A DNA stretch of 64,000 bases from CAVXFB01 sp963760935 (GCA_963760935.1 CAVXFB010000007.1:1-64000); one strand, 5' to 3'; positions 53,779 to 63,665 are shown, counted from the stretch's first letter. Translations and numbers: made by a program. The notes: a model not told the origin generated them from the sequence alone.

Positions 53779-56700
53779 ATGTTCACCAACAACAAAGCGA
53801 TCGCAGAACTCGTTGCCGAGAGCAAGCGATTAGCGGATGCGATTCAGGCGGGCAACCTCCAGGCCCGAGCCAATCTGGAGGCCGTGAGTCCCAACTGTCG
53901 CCCCGTCGTCGCGGTTATGAATTCCATGCTTGACGCTCTGGTCGGACCGATCAACGTTACCGCCGAGTACGTGGACCGGATCTCCAAGGGCGATATTCCG
54001 CCGACAATCACCGACGCCTACAACGGTGACTTTAACGAGATCAAAAACAACCTCAACCAATGCATCGAAAGTCTTAACGGCGTGATCGGCGCGATGAACC
54101 ACATGAGCCGTGAACACGACGCAGGTGATATCGATGTCGTGATCCCGGCCGATAAGTTCCAGGGTGCATATCGCGAGATGGCGGAGGGCGTCAACAAGAT
54201 GGTTCATGGCCACATTGCCGTAAAAAAGAAGGCGATGGCGTGCATCGCCGAGTTTGGCAAGGGTAACTACGAGGCCGAGTTAGAAAAATTCCCTGGCAAG
54301 AAAGTCTTCATCAACGACAACATCGAACGGCTCCGTACAAACGTCAAGAGTTTCATCGCCGAAATGCATCGCATGTCCGACGAGCACAACAAGGGCGACA
54401 TCGACGTAGCGATCCCGGTCGACAAGTTTGATGGCGTTTACAAGACGATGGCCCAGGGCGTCAACGAAATGGTTTTTGGCCACATCGCCGTAAAGAAGAA
54501 GGCGATGGCCTGCATCGCCGAGTTTGGCAAGGGCAACTTCAAGGCCGCGCTGGAGACGTTCCCCGGCAAGAAGATCTTCATCAACGAGACCATTGAGCAA
54601 TTACGCACGAATCTCAAGGCCGTGATGCTCGAGACGAATACGTTGATCCAGGCGACCCAAGATGGCAAGTTACAGACGCGTGGAAACGCCCAGCAGTTTG
54701 CCGGCGACTGGGGCGAGTTGATCGGCAGCGTAAACAAGCTCATCGACGCGTTCGTCGGCCCGATCAATGTAACGGCCGAGTACGTCGACAGGATCTCGAA
54801 GGGCGATATTCCCCCGAAGATCACCGATAGCTACAACGGCGACTTCAACGAGATTAAGAACAACCTCAACGCATGCATCGACGTGATGAATGGGTTGCTG
54901 CGTGAAACGAATGCGTTGATCCAGGCGACCCAAGATGGCAAGCTGCAAACGCGTGGCAACGCCCAGCAGTTCGCCGGCGGTTGGGGCGAGTTGGTCGGCG
55001 GTGTGAACAACCTGATCGACGCCTTTGTGGCTCCGATCAACGTGACGGCCGAGTATGTCGACCGGATCTCCAAGGGCGATATTCCCCCGAAGATCACCGA
55101 TACCTACAACGGCGACTTCAACGAGATCAAGAACAACCTCAACGCATGCATCGACGTGATGAATGGGTTGCTGCGTGAAACGAATGCGTTGATCCAGGCG
55201 ACCCAAGATGGCAAGCTGCAAACGCGTGGCAACGCCCAGCAGTTCGCCGGCGGTTGGGGCGAGTTGGTCGGCGGCGTGAACAACCTGATCGACGCCTTCG
55301 TGGCTCCGATCAACGTGACGGCCGAGTATGTCGACCGGATCTCCAAGGGCGATATTCCCCCGAAGATCACCGATACCTACAACGGCGACTTCAACGAGAT
55401 TAAGAATAATCTCAATCAGTGCATCGATGCGCTGGGCAGCCTGATCACCGAGATGAATCGCATGTCGGACGAGCACAACAAGGGCGATATCGACGTGTCG
55501 ATTCCCGCTGACAAGTTCCAAAACGCTTATCACTTGATGGCCAAGGGCATCAATGAGATGGTCTCGGGCCATATCGCCGTGAAGAAGAAGGCGATGGCAT
55601 GCATCGCTGAGTTTGGCAAGGGCAACTTCGACGCTCCGCTGGAGAAGTTCCCTGGCAAGAAGGCATTTATCAACGACACCATCGAGCAGGTTCGTACGAA
55701 CCTCAAAAACGTCACTGCGGAAGCCGTGTCGCTGGCCAAGGCCGCCGAGGACGGCAAGCTCGACGTCCGCGCCGACGAGGAGAAGTATGCCGGCGCATGG
55801 CGGCAGATTATCCACGGTCTGAATAAGACGTTGGAAGGGTTCGTTGTGCCGATGCGTGACATCAGCCAAGCCTTGCAACACATGGCCGATAAGGATTTTA
55901 CGGCACACGTGGTCAAGGAGTATCCCGGCGCATACGGTCTGCTGCGGGACAACGTGAATCTGGTCGTCACCAGTATTCGCGATGCGATTCAGCAGATTAA
56001 CGAAAGCGCCAACCAGTTTGCCGAAGGCTCGCGAACGATTGCCGAGAGCGCCCAGAGCCTGGCCCAAGGGGCCCAGACCCAGAGCGCCAGCGTCGAAGAG
56101 ATGACGGCCTCGACCGAGGAACTGGCTCGATCCGTCAACGCGGTCAAGGAAAATGCCAACGAGTCGACGCGGGTGGCCACCAAGGCCAACCAATTGGCCG
56201 ATGACGGCGGCAAGGCCGTGCAAAAGTCGATCGAATCGATGGAGCAGATTCGCAACAGCTCGCAGAAGATTAGCGAGATCATCCAGGTCATCGCCGAGAT
56301 CGCCAGCCAGACTAACCTGCTGGCCCTCAATGCCGCGATCGAGGCCGCCCGGGCTGGCGAGCACGGCATGGGCTTTGCCGTTGTGGCCGACGAAGTGCGG
56401 AAGCTGGCTGAGCGGTCGAACCAGGCTGCTCGCGAGATCTCTTCGCTGATCCGCGAATCGACGCAACGCGTCGAGGAAGGTGCGCAGCTCAGTGCTCAAA
56501 CCGGCGAAGCCCTGAAGCAGATCATCAAGGCCGCCGACGAGACGGCCGCGAAGATCACGGAGATTGCCGCCGCCACGGTGCAGCAAGCCGCCAATACCGA
56601 GGAGGCCTCGAAGGCCATCCAAGGCGTGTCGGCCGTCACCGAGCAGACAGCCGCTGGCAGCGAAGAGATGGCCGCCAGCAGCGAGCAACTTGGCGCGCAG

Positions 56701-56787
56701 GCCAGTGCCCTGCGTGAGTTGGTTGGCCAGTTCCGCGTGGGAGGCAATGGAACCTCGACGGGCCGGATGGCCTCGGCGCATAAGTAG
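53779..56787 (+). CDS. Soluble poly-HAMP methyl-accepting chemotaxis protein
   Basis: The 1002-residue receptor has no transmembrane helix or signal peptide, so it should be cytoplasmic. The N-terminal two thirds are a chain of HAMP-like units; the segment VTAEYVDRISKGDIPPKITD, YNGDFNEIKNNLNACID recurs at least four times. A second unit type (HIAVKKKAMACIAEFGKGN) alternates with it. The C-terminal signalling domain is normal, with the hairpin region ASQTNLLALNAAIEAARAGE, GFAVVADEVRKLAERS and the coiled-coil tips. The end lacks a CheR-docking pentapeptide. It carries 273-bp near-identical repeats. Confidence 0.88.
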   Translation: MFTNNKAIAELVAESKRLADAIQAGNLQARANLEAVSPNCRPVVAVMNSMLDALVGPINVTAEYVDRISKGDIPPTITDAYNGDFNEIKNNLNQCIESLNGVIGAMNHMSREHDAGDIDVVIPADKFQGAYREMAEGVNKMVHGHIAVKKKAMACIAEFGKGNYEAELEKFPGKKVFINDNIERLRTNVKSFIAEMHRMSDEHNKGDIDVAIPVDKFDGVYKTMAQGVNEMVFGHIAVKKKAMACIAEFGKGNFKAALETFPGKKIFINETIEQLRTNLKAVMLETNTLIQATQDGKLQTRGNAQQFAGDWGELIGSVNKLIDAFVGPINVTAEYVDRISKGDIPPKITDSYNGDFNEIKNNLNACIDVMNGLLRETNALIQATQDGKLQTRGNAQQFAGGWGELVGGVNNLIDAFVAPINVTAEYVDRISKGDIPPKITDTYNGDFNEIKNNLNACIDVMNGLLRETNALIQATQDGKLQTRGNAQQFAGGWGELVGGVNNLIDAFVAPINVTAEYVDRISKGDIPPKITDTYNGDFNEIKNNLNQCIDALGSLITEMNRMSDEHNKGDIDVSIPADKFQNAYHLMAKGINEMVSGHIAVKKKAMACIAEFGKGNFDAPLEKFPGKKAFINDTIEQVRTNLKNVTAEAVSLAKAAEDGKLDVRADEEKYAGAWRQIIHGLNKTLEGFVVPMRDISQALQHMADKDFTAHVVKEYPGAYGLLRDNVNLVVTSIRDAIQQINESANQFAEGSRTIAESAQSLAQGAQTQSASVEEMTASTEELARSVNAVKENANESTRVATKANQLADDGGKAVQKSIESMEQIRNSSQKISEIIQVIAEIASQTNLLALNAAIEAARAGEHGMGFAVVADEVRKLAERSNQAAREISSLIRESTQRVEEGAQLSAQTGEALKQIIKAADETAAKITEIAAATVQQAANTEEASKAIQGVSAVTEQTAAGSEEMAASSEQLGAQASALRELVGQFRVGGNGTSTGRMASAHK
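54631..55449 (+). repeat. Three 273-bp tandem units within the receptor gene
   Basis: Units start at 54631, 54904 and 55177. Each is 273 bp (91 codons) and encodes one HAMP-like module beginning ETN(T/A)LIQATQDGKLQTR. Units 2 and 3 are almost identical at the DNA level for about 240 bases, whereas unit 1 differs at many third positions. The period is exactly three times 91, so the frame is kept. This is a recent in-gene duplication; unit 3 changes to another module near 55420. Confidence 0.85.
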
Positions 56788-56811
56788 ACGTCGCCAGCGA
56801 CAAAAGCGAGC

Positions 56812-56840
56812 GGGGCGGCAGCCCTCAGTGCTGCCGCCCC
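56812..56840 (+). terminator. Hairpin between receptor and cheW
   Basis: GGGGCGGCAG (56812-56821) and CTGCCGCCCC (56831-56840) form a perfect 10-bp stem with loop CCCTCAGTG, followed by CTCTTTCC rather than a long U-run. Located 25 bases after the receptor stop and before cheW, it may attenuate read-through so that the receptor is made in excess over CheW and later proteins. Confidence 0.6.
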
Positions 56841-56881
56841 CTCTTTCCACACAATACCGACATTAACCAGGGAGACTTACA

Positions 56882-57391
56882 ATGGCAACCGCCACACTGG
56901 AATCACGGGGCATGGAAAATGCCTTCTCCGAAGTCCACGGCACGATGCAGTTGGTCAGCTTCAACCTCGATAAAGAGCTGTACGGAATCGAAATCACGAA
57001 AGTGCGTGAGATCATTCTCATCGCCGAGATCACCCGTCTGCCCGAGACGCCGCACTTCCTCAAGGGCCTGATCAACCTCCGTAGCACGGTCATTCCGGTG
57101 ATCGATTTGCGGGCCCGGTTTGGCCTGGTCGAAGGCGAATTGTCCGACGAAAGTCGGATCATGGTGCTTCAGGCGTGCGGCAAGACGATTGGCATCGTCG
57201 TCGACGCCGTCAGCGAAGTGCTCCGCGTCAAGCGAGATCAGATTGCCCCGCCGCCGCCAACCGTGGCTGGTTTGGGACGCGAGTACCTGAGCGGACTAGT
57301 AAAGCTGGAAGATCGATTATTGATCCTCTTGGACATCGACAAGATCTTCGGCGAAGAAGAGATTTCAGCGCTCGACAATATGAGCGTCTGA
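56882..57391 (+). CDS. cheW: CheW coupling protein
   Basis: CheW links receptors to CheA. The 169-residue product has the SH3-like beta fold: LVSFNLDKELYGIEITKVRE, FLKGLINLRSTVIPVIDLRARFG, and KTIGIVVDAVSEVLRV. The gene follows the receptor by 94 bases, separated by a hairpin. It begins MATATLESRGMENAFSEV; an internal ATG at 56912 is possible. The sequence is complete with no frameshift. Its order receptor-CheW-CheB-CheR-CheA is a compact chemotaxis operon. Confidence 0.93.
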   Translation: MATATLESRGMENAFSEVHGTMQLVSFNLDKELYGIEITKVREIILIAEITRLPETPHFLKGLINLRSTVIPVIDLRARFGLVEGELSDESRIMVLQACGKTIGIVVDAVSEVLRVKRDQIAPPPPTVAGLGREYLSGLVKLEDRLLILLDIDKIFGEEEISALDNMSV

Positions 57392-57428
57392 ACGTCGTAC
57401 GACCACTATGATGGAACCGAAATAGCCG

Positions 57429-58532
57429 ATGGCCAACGACAACATCCGCGTCCTAATTGTCGATGACTCCGCCGTGATGAGGGCTCTGCTCGCCGACCAT
57501 GTTTCGGCGGCGCCTGGCATGTCGGTTGCGGGAACCGCGCGCAACGGTCGCGAGGCACTCACTGCCGCTGCCTCGCTGCACCCCGACGTAATCACGCTCG
57601 ATTTGCAGATGCCCGGCATGGACGGCCTGGAAACACTGGATGCCCTGTTGGAACGCGAGGCCGTGCGTGTGATTATGGTTAGCGCACTGACTCGCAGCGG
57701 CGCAGCGGTGACATTGGAGGCTTTGGACCGCGGGGCGCTAGACTACGTTGCCAAGCCGGAAGCCGGCGGCGACATGTCGCTCTTCGCTCGCGAGCTGATC
57801 CACAAGATCAGCGCGGTGGCCGACATGAGCACTCGGCGGGTCGTCGCCGCACAACGCAAGCGCGTTGGGCGGAAAGCGTCGTCGTCTCCCGCTCCGATGG
57901 CGGCAAAGCCGGCGACCCAGGATTGTCCACCCGAGCTAGCGGAGCGATGCATCGCGATCGGCATTTCGACAGGCGGTCCGCCGGCCCTGACGACGCTGCT
58001 AGAGTCGTTGCGGCCGCCAATGCCGCCGATTGTCATCGTGCAACACATGCCGCCCCAATTTACTGGTCCGTTGGCGGCAAGGCTAGATTCGGTGTCGGCG
58101 CTGTCCGTCCGCGAAGCGGCCCAGGGCGACATACTGCGGCCGAACGGCGTGATTCTGGCACAGGGCGGCCTGCATTTGGAGCTGCGGCGACGGGGTGCGA
58201 ATGTGATCGCCGTGCTGCGAGATGGTCCGCCCGTCAGTGGGCACAAGCCATCGGTGGATGCTTTGATGCTCAGCGCCGCGAACGTCTATGGCCCAAATTG
58301 CCTCGGAGTGATCATGACCGGAATGGGCCGTGACGGATCGACCGGGTGCAAAGCCATCCGGGCGGCCGGCGGCTTCGTGTTGGGCCAAGACGAGGTGAGT
58401 TCCGACGTGTATGGGATGAATCGCACGGCCTTTGTGGAAGGGAATGTGGATCGGCAGTTTGGGCTGCACGATGCGGCAGCGGTAATCTTTCGCCAAGTGC
58501 GGAGGCTGGCAACGGCTGCGGCAGTAACCTGA
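57429..58532 (+). CDS. cheB: CheB protein-glutamate methylesterase
   Basis: CheB removes methyl groups from receptor glutamates. The 367-residue protein has a receiver domain (VLIVDDSAVMR, phospho-Asp in TLDLQMPGMDG, MVSALTRSGA) and a C-terminal hydrolase with the catalytic Ser in GISTGGPPAL, His in VQHMPPQF and Asp in MTGMGRDGSTG. All needed residues are present, and the linker is about 60 residues and basic. It is 37 bases after cheW. This is the response-regulated enzyme that opposes the two CheR proteins. Confidence 0.94.
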   Translation: MANDNIRVLIVDDSAVMRALLADHVSAAPGMSVAGTARNGREALTAAASLHPDVITLDLQMPGMDGLETLDALLEREAVRVIMVSALTRSGAAVTLEALDRGALDYVAKPEAGGDMSLFARELIHKISAVADMSTRRVVAAQRKRVGRKASSSPAPMAAKPATQDCPPELAERCIAIGISTGGPPALTTLLESLRPPMPPIVIVQHMPPQFTGPLAARLDSVSALSVREAAQGDILRPNGVILAQGGLHLELRRRGANVIAVLRDGPPVSGHKPSVDALMLSAANVYGPNCLGVIMTGMGRDGSTGCKAIRAAGGFVLGQDEVSSDVYGMNRTAFVEGNVDRQFGLHDAAAVIFRQVRRLATAAAVT

Positions 58533-58573
58533 TGTGACCGACCACCACTGGCAACATTAGTACGCGTAATCAC

Positions 58574-59440
58574 ATGGCAACGGCAACGGCGATAACACCG
58601 ATCGTAGACCACGGCTTGGACCAAATGACCGACGTCCAGTTGGCCCGGTATGCCGAGTTGATCTACGCGCGGACCGGGGTTCGCGTGTCACCGCAGAAGC
58701 GGGCCCTGCTCTCCAATCGCGTTCGCCGCCGGCTGCGTGCCGCGGGAATCGAAGGGTTCGAACAGTATTACCATCACCTGCGGAAGCTTTCACCGCGTGA
58801 TGGAGAGTGGGACGCGTTTCTACAGGAAGTCACCACGCACGAAACGTATCTCTTCCGTGACAAAATGCAGTGGGACTGGTTCTGTAAGACGTACTTACCG
58901 GCGTGCGCAGATGCGCGCTCGGCCGGCGGATCGCACCTGCGGATCTGGTCGGCTGCGTGCAGCACGGGCGACGAGGCATATACCGCGGCCTGCTGTATCG
59001 CGGCATGCCTGCCCGACTTGCCCCAGTGGAAAGTTCAGATTGTCGGGACGGACATCGGCAATGGCGCCATCGAGCAGGCGCGGACCGGATCGTTCGGCGA
59101 GAGGGCGATGCGGTTGGTGCCCGATACATACCGGCGTTTGTATTTTACGAAGGCCAAGAACGCCGACCTCTGGCAGGCCAAGCCGATTTTGACCCAAATG
59201 GTGTCCTTTCGCCAGCACAATCTGCTCGACCCACTGATGGAAAGGCCGTTCGACGTGGTGCTGCTGAAGAACGTGCTGATCTACTTCGATCGAGCCTCCA
59301 AGACGCGCGTAATTTCAAACATCGAAGCGGCGGTTCGACCGGGAGGAATGCTGGTCGCCGGGACCGCTGAAGGAGTATCGGATATGTTGCGGGGCTTTCA
59401 ACGGCTGGAGTCCTGGCTTCTACGTAAACCGATTGGCTAA
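58574..59440 (+). CDS. cheR: CheR chemotaxis methyltransferase
   Basis: CheR methylates receptor glutamates with SAM. The 288-residue product has the complete architecture: the N-terminal helical domain (LARYAELIYARTGVRV, FEQYYHHLRKL) and the catalytic domain with FLQEVTTHETYLFRD, WSAACSTGDEAYTAACC, GTDIGNGAIEQARTGSF and FDVVLLKNVLIYFD. The usual E in GEEPY(T/S) is D here (CSTGDEAYT), so the SAM loop is slightly altered. The end overlaps no gene; cheA starts 17 bases later. Confidence 0.9.
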   Translation: MATATAITPIVDHGLDQMTDVQLARYAELIYARTGVRVSPQKRALLSNRVRRRLRAAGIEGFEQYYHHLRKLSPRDGEWDAFLQEVTTHETYLFRDKMQWDWFCKTYLPACADARSAGGSHLRIWSAACSTGDEAYTAACCIAACLPDLPQWKVQIVGTDIGNGAIEQARTGSFGERAMRLVPDTYRRLYFTKAKNADLWQAKPILTQMVSFRQHNLLDPLMERPFDVVLLKNVLIYFDRASKTRVISNIEAAVRPGGMLVAGTAEGVSDMLRGFQRLESWLLRKPIG

Positions 59441-59456
59441 GCGGCCGCCGAGATTC

Positions 59457-61795
59457 ATGATGAACACCGACACGATCGACCACGGCGACTTTGCCCACCT
59501 AGAGGACGACTGGGACAGCGCCTCGCGCTACGTCTCGATCTTCATCGATGAGTGTGAAGAGACGCTCGACGAATTGACGCAAGCGCTGTTGGCCTTGGAG
59601 GCGGGCGAGGGCCACGAAGGTATCGAGCAGTTGTTCGTTGGCGCGCACCGTATCAAAGGCTCGGCGGCCTCAATCGGGCTAAACCGGCCCGCCAAACTGG
59701 CTCACCTGATGGAAGATCTCTTGCAGGTTCTCGTCGACGAAGGCCGTACGTTGGAGCCCAAGACGGCGGATGGCCTGCTGGCTTGCACCGACGGACTTCG
59801 CGAGTACGTCCAAGCGATGGCGCGGGCCGGCCTGAGAATGACCGGTTCGACATGCTGGCTCAGCAACTTCTTGACGCTCAACATGCGAGCGGCATTCCCA
59901 TCGTCACACCGGGGACGACCGTGCATGCGTTGGCGGGTTCTTCCGATGGGCCAGATGCCTCACACACCGAATGCACGTCGGTCGATGCGGCTGCACGTGT
60001 GGCGACCTGTACTACTTCGTTGCACATCGACGAGAGCGTGCAACGACAGGTAGCCGCCGTGGTAAGCGAAGGGGAGCGAGAGAACGTACTGGTCGGACGT
60101 GTGATTTTTGAACCCAACCTGCCGGTGGTCGGCCTCAAAGCCCGACTGATCTGCAGCAAGTTGTCCAACGTGGGCGATATCCGCTATCTTGACCCTCCGC
60201 TAACGGGCATCGAAAACCTTGACGAGATTGAATCGCTCTATTTTGGTGTGGTGACCGACAATTCGCCAGACGTGGTGCGAAGCCTGTTGCAGGTGGCAGG
60301 CGTGCGGGACCTAGCCATCGAGCCCTTGCATGCGTCACGGCTCGCAAGCAAGGCGGCGCCGACCGGACGGACGAGCACTCCGGAGCAAGGCCCTAAGCCG
60401 GCTGAGACGCTACGCGTAGACATCGAGCGTCTGGACGGGCTGATGAACCTTGCCGGACAGTTGTCGATCAGCAAGGCCCGCTTAACGCAACTCGCCGATA
60501 AGCTCCGCGAGGCGACCGTGACGACAGAGTCAAACCATATACTTGGTCGCGTCGGAATGGAACTGGAGAAGCTCGCTGCGGCGCCGAATGACCGTGCGAG
60601 CAGTGTGCAAGATCTTGAGAATGTGCGCGCTGCTGCGCGGCGAATGCTACAACAGTTGGAAACGGTGCAGCGCGAAGTGCAGCTATTCACGGCAGCTCGC
60701 AGTTCCGTGCACGACCTCTTCGAAACCGTTCATTTGCTCGACTCGATCAGCGACGGCATTCGGCAGAGCGTGATGGATATGCGGATGTTGCCCATCGGGC
60801 CGTTGTTCAACCGCTTTCACCGGGTGGTTCGAGATCTGACGCGGCATAGCGGCAAGCAAGTCCGCCTTGCGATAAGCGGCGAGAAGACCGAACTGGACAA
60901 GCGAATGATCGACGAACTGGGCGATCCGATGATCCACCTGATTCGCAATTCCGCCGATCATGGGATCGAATCGGCGGAGGATCGTCAAGCGGCAGGCAAG
61001 CCGGCCCAAGGCACGATTTCGCTCGACGCGTTCCATCGCGGCAGCAGCATTATTATTCGCGTTTCGGATGACGGGAAAGGGCTCGACGCCGACCGAATCC
61101 GCGCCAAGGCCGTCGAGAGGGGATTGGTGGCGGCATCTGACGCAGAGGCCATGACGCCGCAACAGGTCTATCAGCTCATCTGGCTGCCGGGGCTTAGCAC
61201 GGCGGAGAAAGTGACGGATGTGTCCGGCCGCGGCGTTGGCATGGACATCGTTCGTTCGAAGATCAACGAGCTCAGCGGTTCGATCGACGTCGATAGCGAG
61301 CCAGGCCGCGGCACCAGTTTCACCATCAAACTGCCGCTGACGCTTGCCGTATTTCCTAGCTTGATGGTGGAAATCGGCGGCGACGTCTTTGCCCTGCCGT
61401 TGGAATCGGTGGTGGAGATCGTGGACGTCCGCCAAAGCGATATCGCCACCGTGCATGGACTGCCGACAGTGCCGATTCGCGACCGGGTCATTGCAATGCT
61501 GGCAATTGGCTCGATGTTTCGCTGGAACGGGCAAGAGCGAAAGCAAGCCGCTGCTGTCGACGATCGCACCACGCTGGTCGTCATCGGCGAAGGCAGCCGG
61601 CAACTTGGACTTGCCGTTGACCGCGTCCTTGGCGAGGAAGACGTCGTGATCAAGTCGATCGCCGACAATTACCGCAACATCGCCGGAATCGCCGGAGCGA
61701 CGATTCTGGGCGACGGACGCATTTCACTGATTCTGGACCCTACTACATTACTAGACATTTCATGTCAATCGCTTGTCGCATCGACAAAAACCTAG
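59457..61795 (+). CDS. cheA: CheA histidine kinase (frameshifted)
   Basis: CheA phosphorylates CheY and CheB. Start ATG 59457 (MMNTDTIDHGDFAH) is preferred over the TTG at 59433, which overlaps cheR. The Hpt domain has its phospho-His in GAHRIKGSAASIG. Near 59840 a CC run lacks one base; the frame moves and continues PENDRFDMLAQQLLDAQHAS. The later domains are intact: P3 (LRVDIERLDGLMNLAGQLS), the kinase N box LIRNSADHGIES, G1 DDGKGLD, G2 GRGVGMDIV, GRGTSFTIKLPLTLA, and the CheW-like C-terminus. A sequencing error at the CC run is the simplest explanation. The joined length is about 780 residues. Confidence 0.88.
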
Positions 61796-61805
61796 GAGAC
61801 CCATA

Positions 61806-62424
61806 ATGCATTCTGCTTGCACCGAAACGACATCCAAGCTGCAATTGCTGCAGCAACTTTTTGCGGCGGCCACACACGACGCGTCGGCCGCCATGTGCTG
61901 CTGGACAAGCAGTCTGATCACGCTGACGTTGGATGAGGTGTGCGAACTGCCTCTGGCCGACGCATGCGTCGAATTCAACCTCAGCGATGAAAAGCTCACG
62001 ATGGTGGTGCTGAATCTCGAAGGCGAGATCGGCGGCACAATGGTCTTGATGTTCGACGAGAATGACGGCCGGCGCTTGGCCGCTTCGCTGCTCCACTGCG
62101 CCTCCAGATGAAGGACCCGACTGGAACGACATGGAGACTTCGGCACTGGCCGAAACCGGAAACATCCTGGGCTGCGCCTACATCAACTCCATTACTCGCT
62201 TGATCGACCGGCAGTTGGTGCCCTCGGTGCCGCACTTCGTTCAGGACTACGGCGCCAGCGTACTTCAGCAGGCCATGGTGGCCCAGGCGACAGACCGCGA
62301 TACCGTGCTGGTTTGCCGCACCGGGTTCCATTGTGCCAACGAGAATCTGAGTTGGCGAGTCTTGTTCGTCCCCAGTGTTGCTCTGCGCGAGGCGATGGAA
62401 AGCGCCATGCAAATGAAACTCTAG
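61806..62424 (+). CDS. cheC: CheC-like CheY-P phosphatase (frameshifted)
   Basis: CheC-family phosphatases switch off CheY-P. The gene starts at ATG 61806 (MHSACTETTSKLQLLQQLF); near 62100 the frame shifts and continues PPDEGPDWNDMETSALAETG to MESAMQMKL. The joined product is about 206 residues. The active-site helix DMETSALAETGNILGCAYINSI (E and N of the ExxxxxxN type) is present. The family can have one or two such sites; only one is clear. The shift is again at a short CC/GC run. It lies directly after cheA with the usual spacing. Confidence 0.8.
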
Positions 62425-62457
62425 ATCGGCCATCCATTGACAACAACGTACGGCACC

Positions 62458-62949
62458 ATGAGTTTTTGCAAGGCCAACACGACGTCGCAGCAGACCGCGG
62501 TCGGAATCGGTCAAGCCATCTTGGCCGCCCAGCCAGACCGGCTTACCACAATCCTCGGTTCCTGCGTCGGCGTGGCCATGTATGCGCCGCAGCAACGCCT
62601 AGGCATGCTCGGCCACATTGTGCTGGCACGCTCCGCGGGAGCCACGAATTATCCGGCCAAGTTTGCCGATACGGCCGTGCCGCACATGGTGTCGACGCTC
62701 GTGCGTCATGGTGCTAATGTCGGCACTTTAGTGGCGAAGATCGCCGGAGGCGCTTGCATGTTTGAGGACTGCAAGTCCATGCAGATCGGCATCGCAAATG
62801 TTGAAGCGGTACTTCAGGCCCTGGCAAATGCCGGGGTCCGCATCGCGGGGCAGTCCGTGGGCGGGACGTTCGGTCGCCGCGTTTGTTTCGATCTCACTAC
62901 CGGCTCCCTCACCGTGGAGTCGAACGGGAATACACTGCACACTATTTGA
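62458..62949 (+). CDS. cheD: CheD receptor-glutamine deamidase
   Basis: CheD deamidates receptor glutamines and stimulates CheC. The chosen start is ATG 62458 (MSFCKANTTSQQTAVG), giving 163 residues; a TTG further upstream is possible. The catalytic Cys is in TILGSCVGVAMY and the His in LGHIVLARS; both are conserved. The C-terminal strands are normal (GTFGRRVCFDLTTGSLTV). It follows cheC by 33 bases, so the CheC-CheD pair is present as in Bacillus and Thermotoga-type systems. Confidence 0.92.
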   Translation: MSFCKANTTSQQTAVGIGQAILAAQPDRLTTILGSCVGVAMYAPQQRLGMLGHIVLARSAGATNYPAKFADTAVPHMVSTLVRHGANVGTLVAKIAGGACMFEDCKSMQIGIANVEAVLQALANAGVRIAGQSVGGTFGRRVCFDLTTGSLTVESNGNTLHTI

Positions 62950-62968
62950 ACGGAAGGAGTTTTCGATT

Positions 62969-63376
62969 ATGGCCAAGACACTCCTGGTGGCTGACGACGC
63001 CGCCATAATTCGGGCAAAGATCAAAGAAGCGGCCTGCAGCGCCGGTTGGACGATTGCGGCTGAGGCTCGCAATGGCAAGGAAGCAGTGGAACGCTATGCG
63101 GAATGCCGGCCCACGGCGGTGACGATCGATCTTGTCATGCCTCAATACGATGGCATCTACGCATTACGCGAAATAATGACCCTCGATCCCGCGGCCAAAG
63201 TCGTCGTGGTCAGCGCCATCGAGCAGAAGAGCGTGCTCAAGGCCGCCTTCAATCTCGGCGCAACGGACTTCGTCGTGAAGCCCTTTGACCGCAACATGCT
63301 GATCAAGACGCTCGAACAACTCGTCTCATCCGAGACGCCGGCAAGCGATCCGGAACTGTGCGCGACGCCCGGGTGA
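62969..63376 (+). CDS. cheY: CheY response regulator
   Basis: The 135-residue product is a single receiver domain that acts on the flagellar or other motility motor. Start ATG 62969 follows GGAAGGAG. The sequence MAKTLLVADDAAIIRAKI has the acidic pair DD. The phospho-Asp is in TIDLVMPQYDG, the Thr/Ser switch in VVSAIEQKS, and the Lys in FVVKPFDRNML. It closes the operon, 20 bases after cheD, and a hairpin follows. Confidence 0.93.
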   Translation: MAKTLLVADDAAIIRAKIKEAACSAGWTIAAEARNGKEAVERYAECRPTAVTIDLVMPQYDGIYALREIMTLDPAAKVVVVSAIEQKSVLKAAFNLGATDFVVKPFDRNMLIKTLEQLVSSETPASDPELCATPG

Positions 63377-63406
63377 ACATCGCTATCCAATTGCCGACAA
63401 AGCAGC

Positions 63407-63450
63407 GGTCTACGCCCAGATCGCGGCATGCGCAAACCGGGCGGTAGACC
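63407..63450 (+). terminator. Hairpin after cheY
   Basis: GGTCTACGCCC (63407-63417) and GGGCGGTAGACC (63439-63450) pair with one bulged base around a loop of about 21 bases. Placed about 30 bases after the cheY stop, it probably ends the chemotaxis operon transcript. There is no long U-run, so termination efficiency is uncertain. The rest of 63377-63665 has no visible gene. Confidence 0.55.
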
Positions 63451-63665
63451 TGAGCCCCACGAAGCCCTCTCGCCATTCTCAAGCGCGGTGGAGACACCTC
63501 GCTTCAATCAGCATCGCCACGACGAGCTCGCAAATCATGCGGGCTTATCGCCATTGGCGGCCTCCCTGCATCTTCTCGATGTTGCAGGAAGATTGGACGA
63601 TCTGCTACAATCCCCGGCTGAGGAACATGCTGCGCAGTCCACACATTTCAAGGAGGAGCCGAACT

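Noticed and set aside
54670..56850. A 726-codon minus-strand frame opposite the chemoreceptor
   Set aside because: Its repeats mirror the receptor repeats, and it is Leu/Gly-rich antisense typical of high-GC coding DNA.
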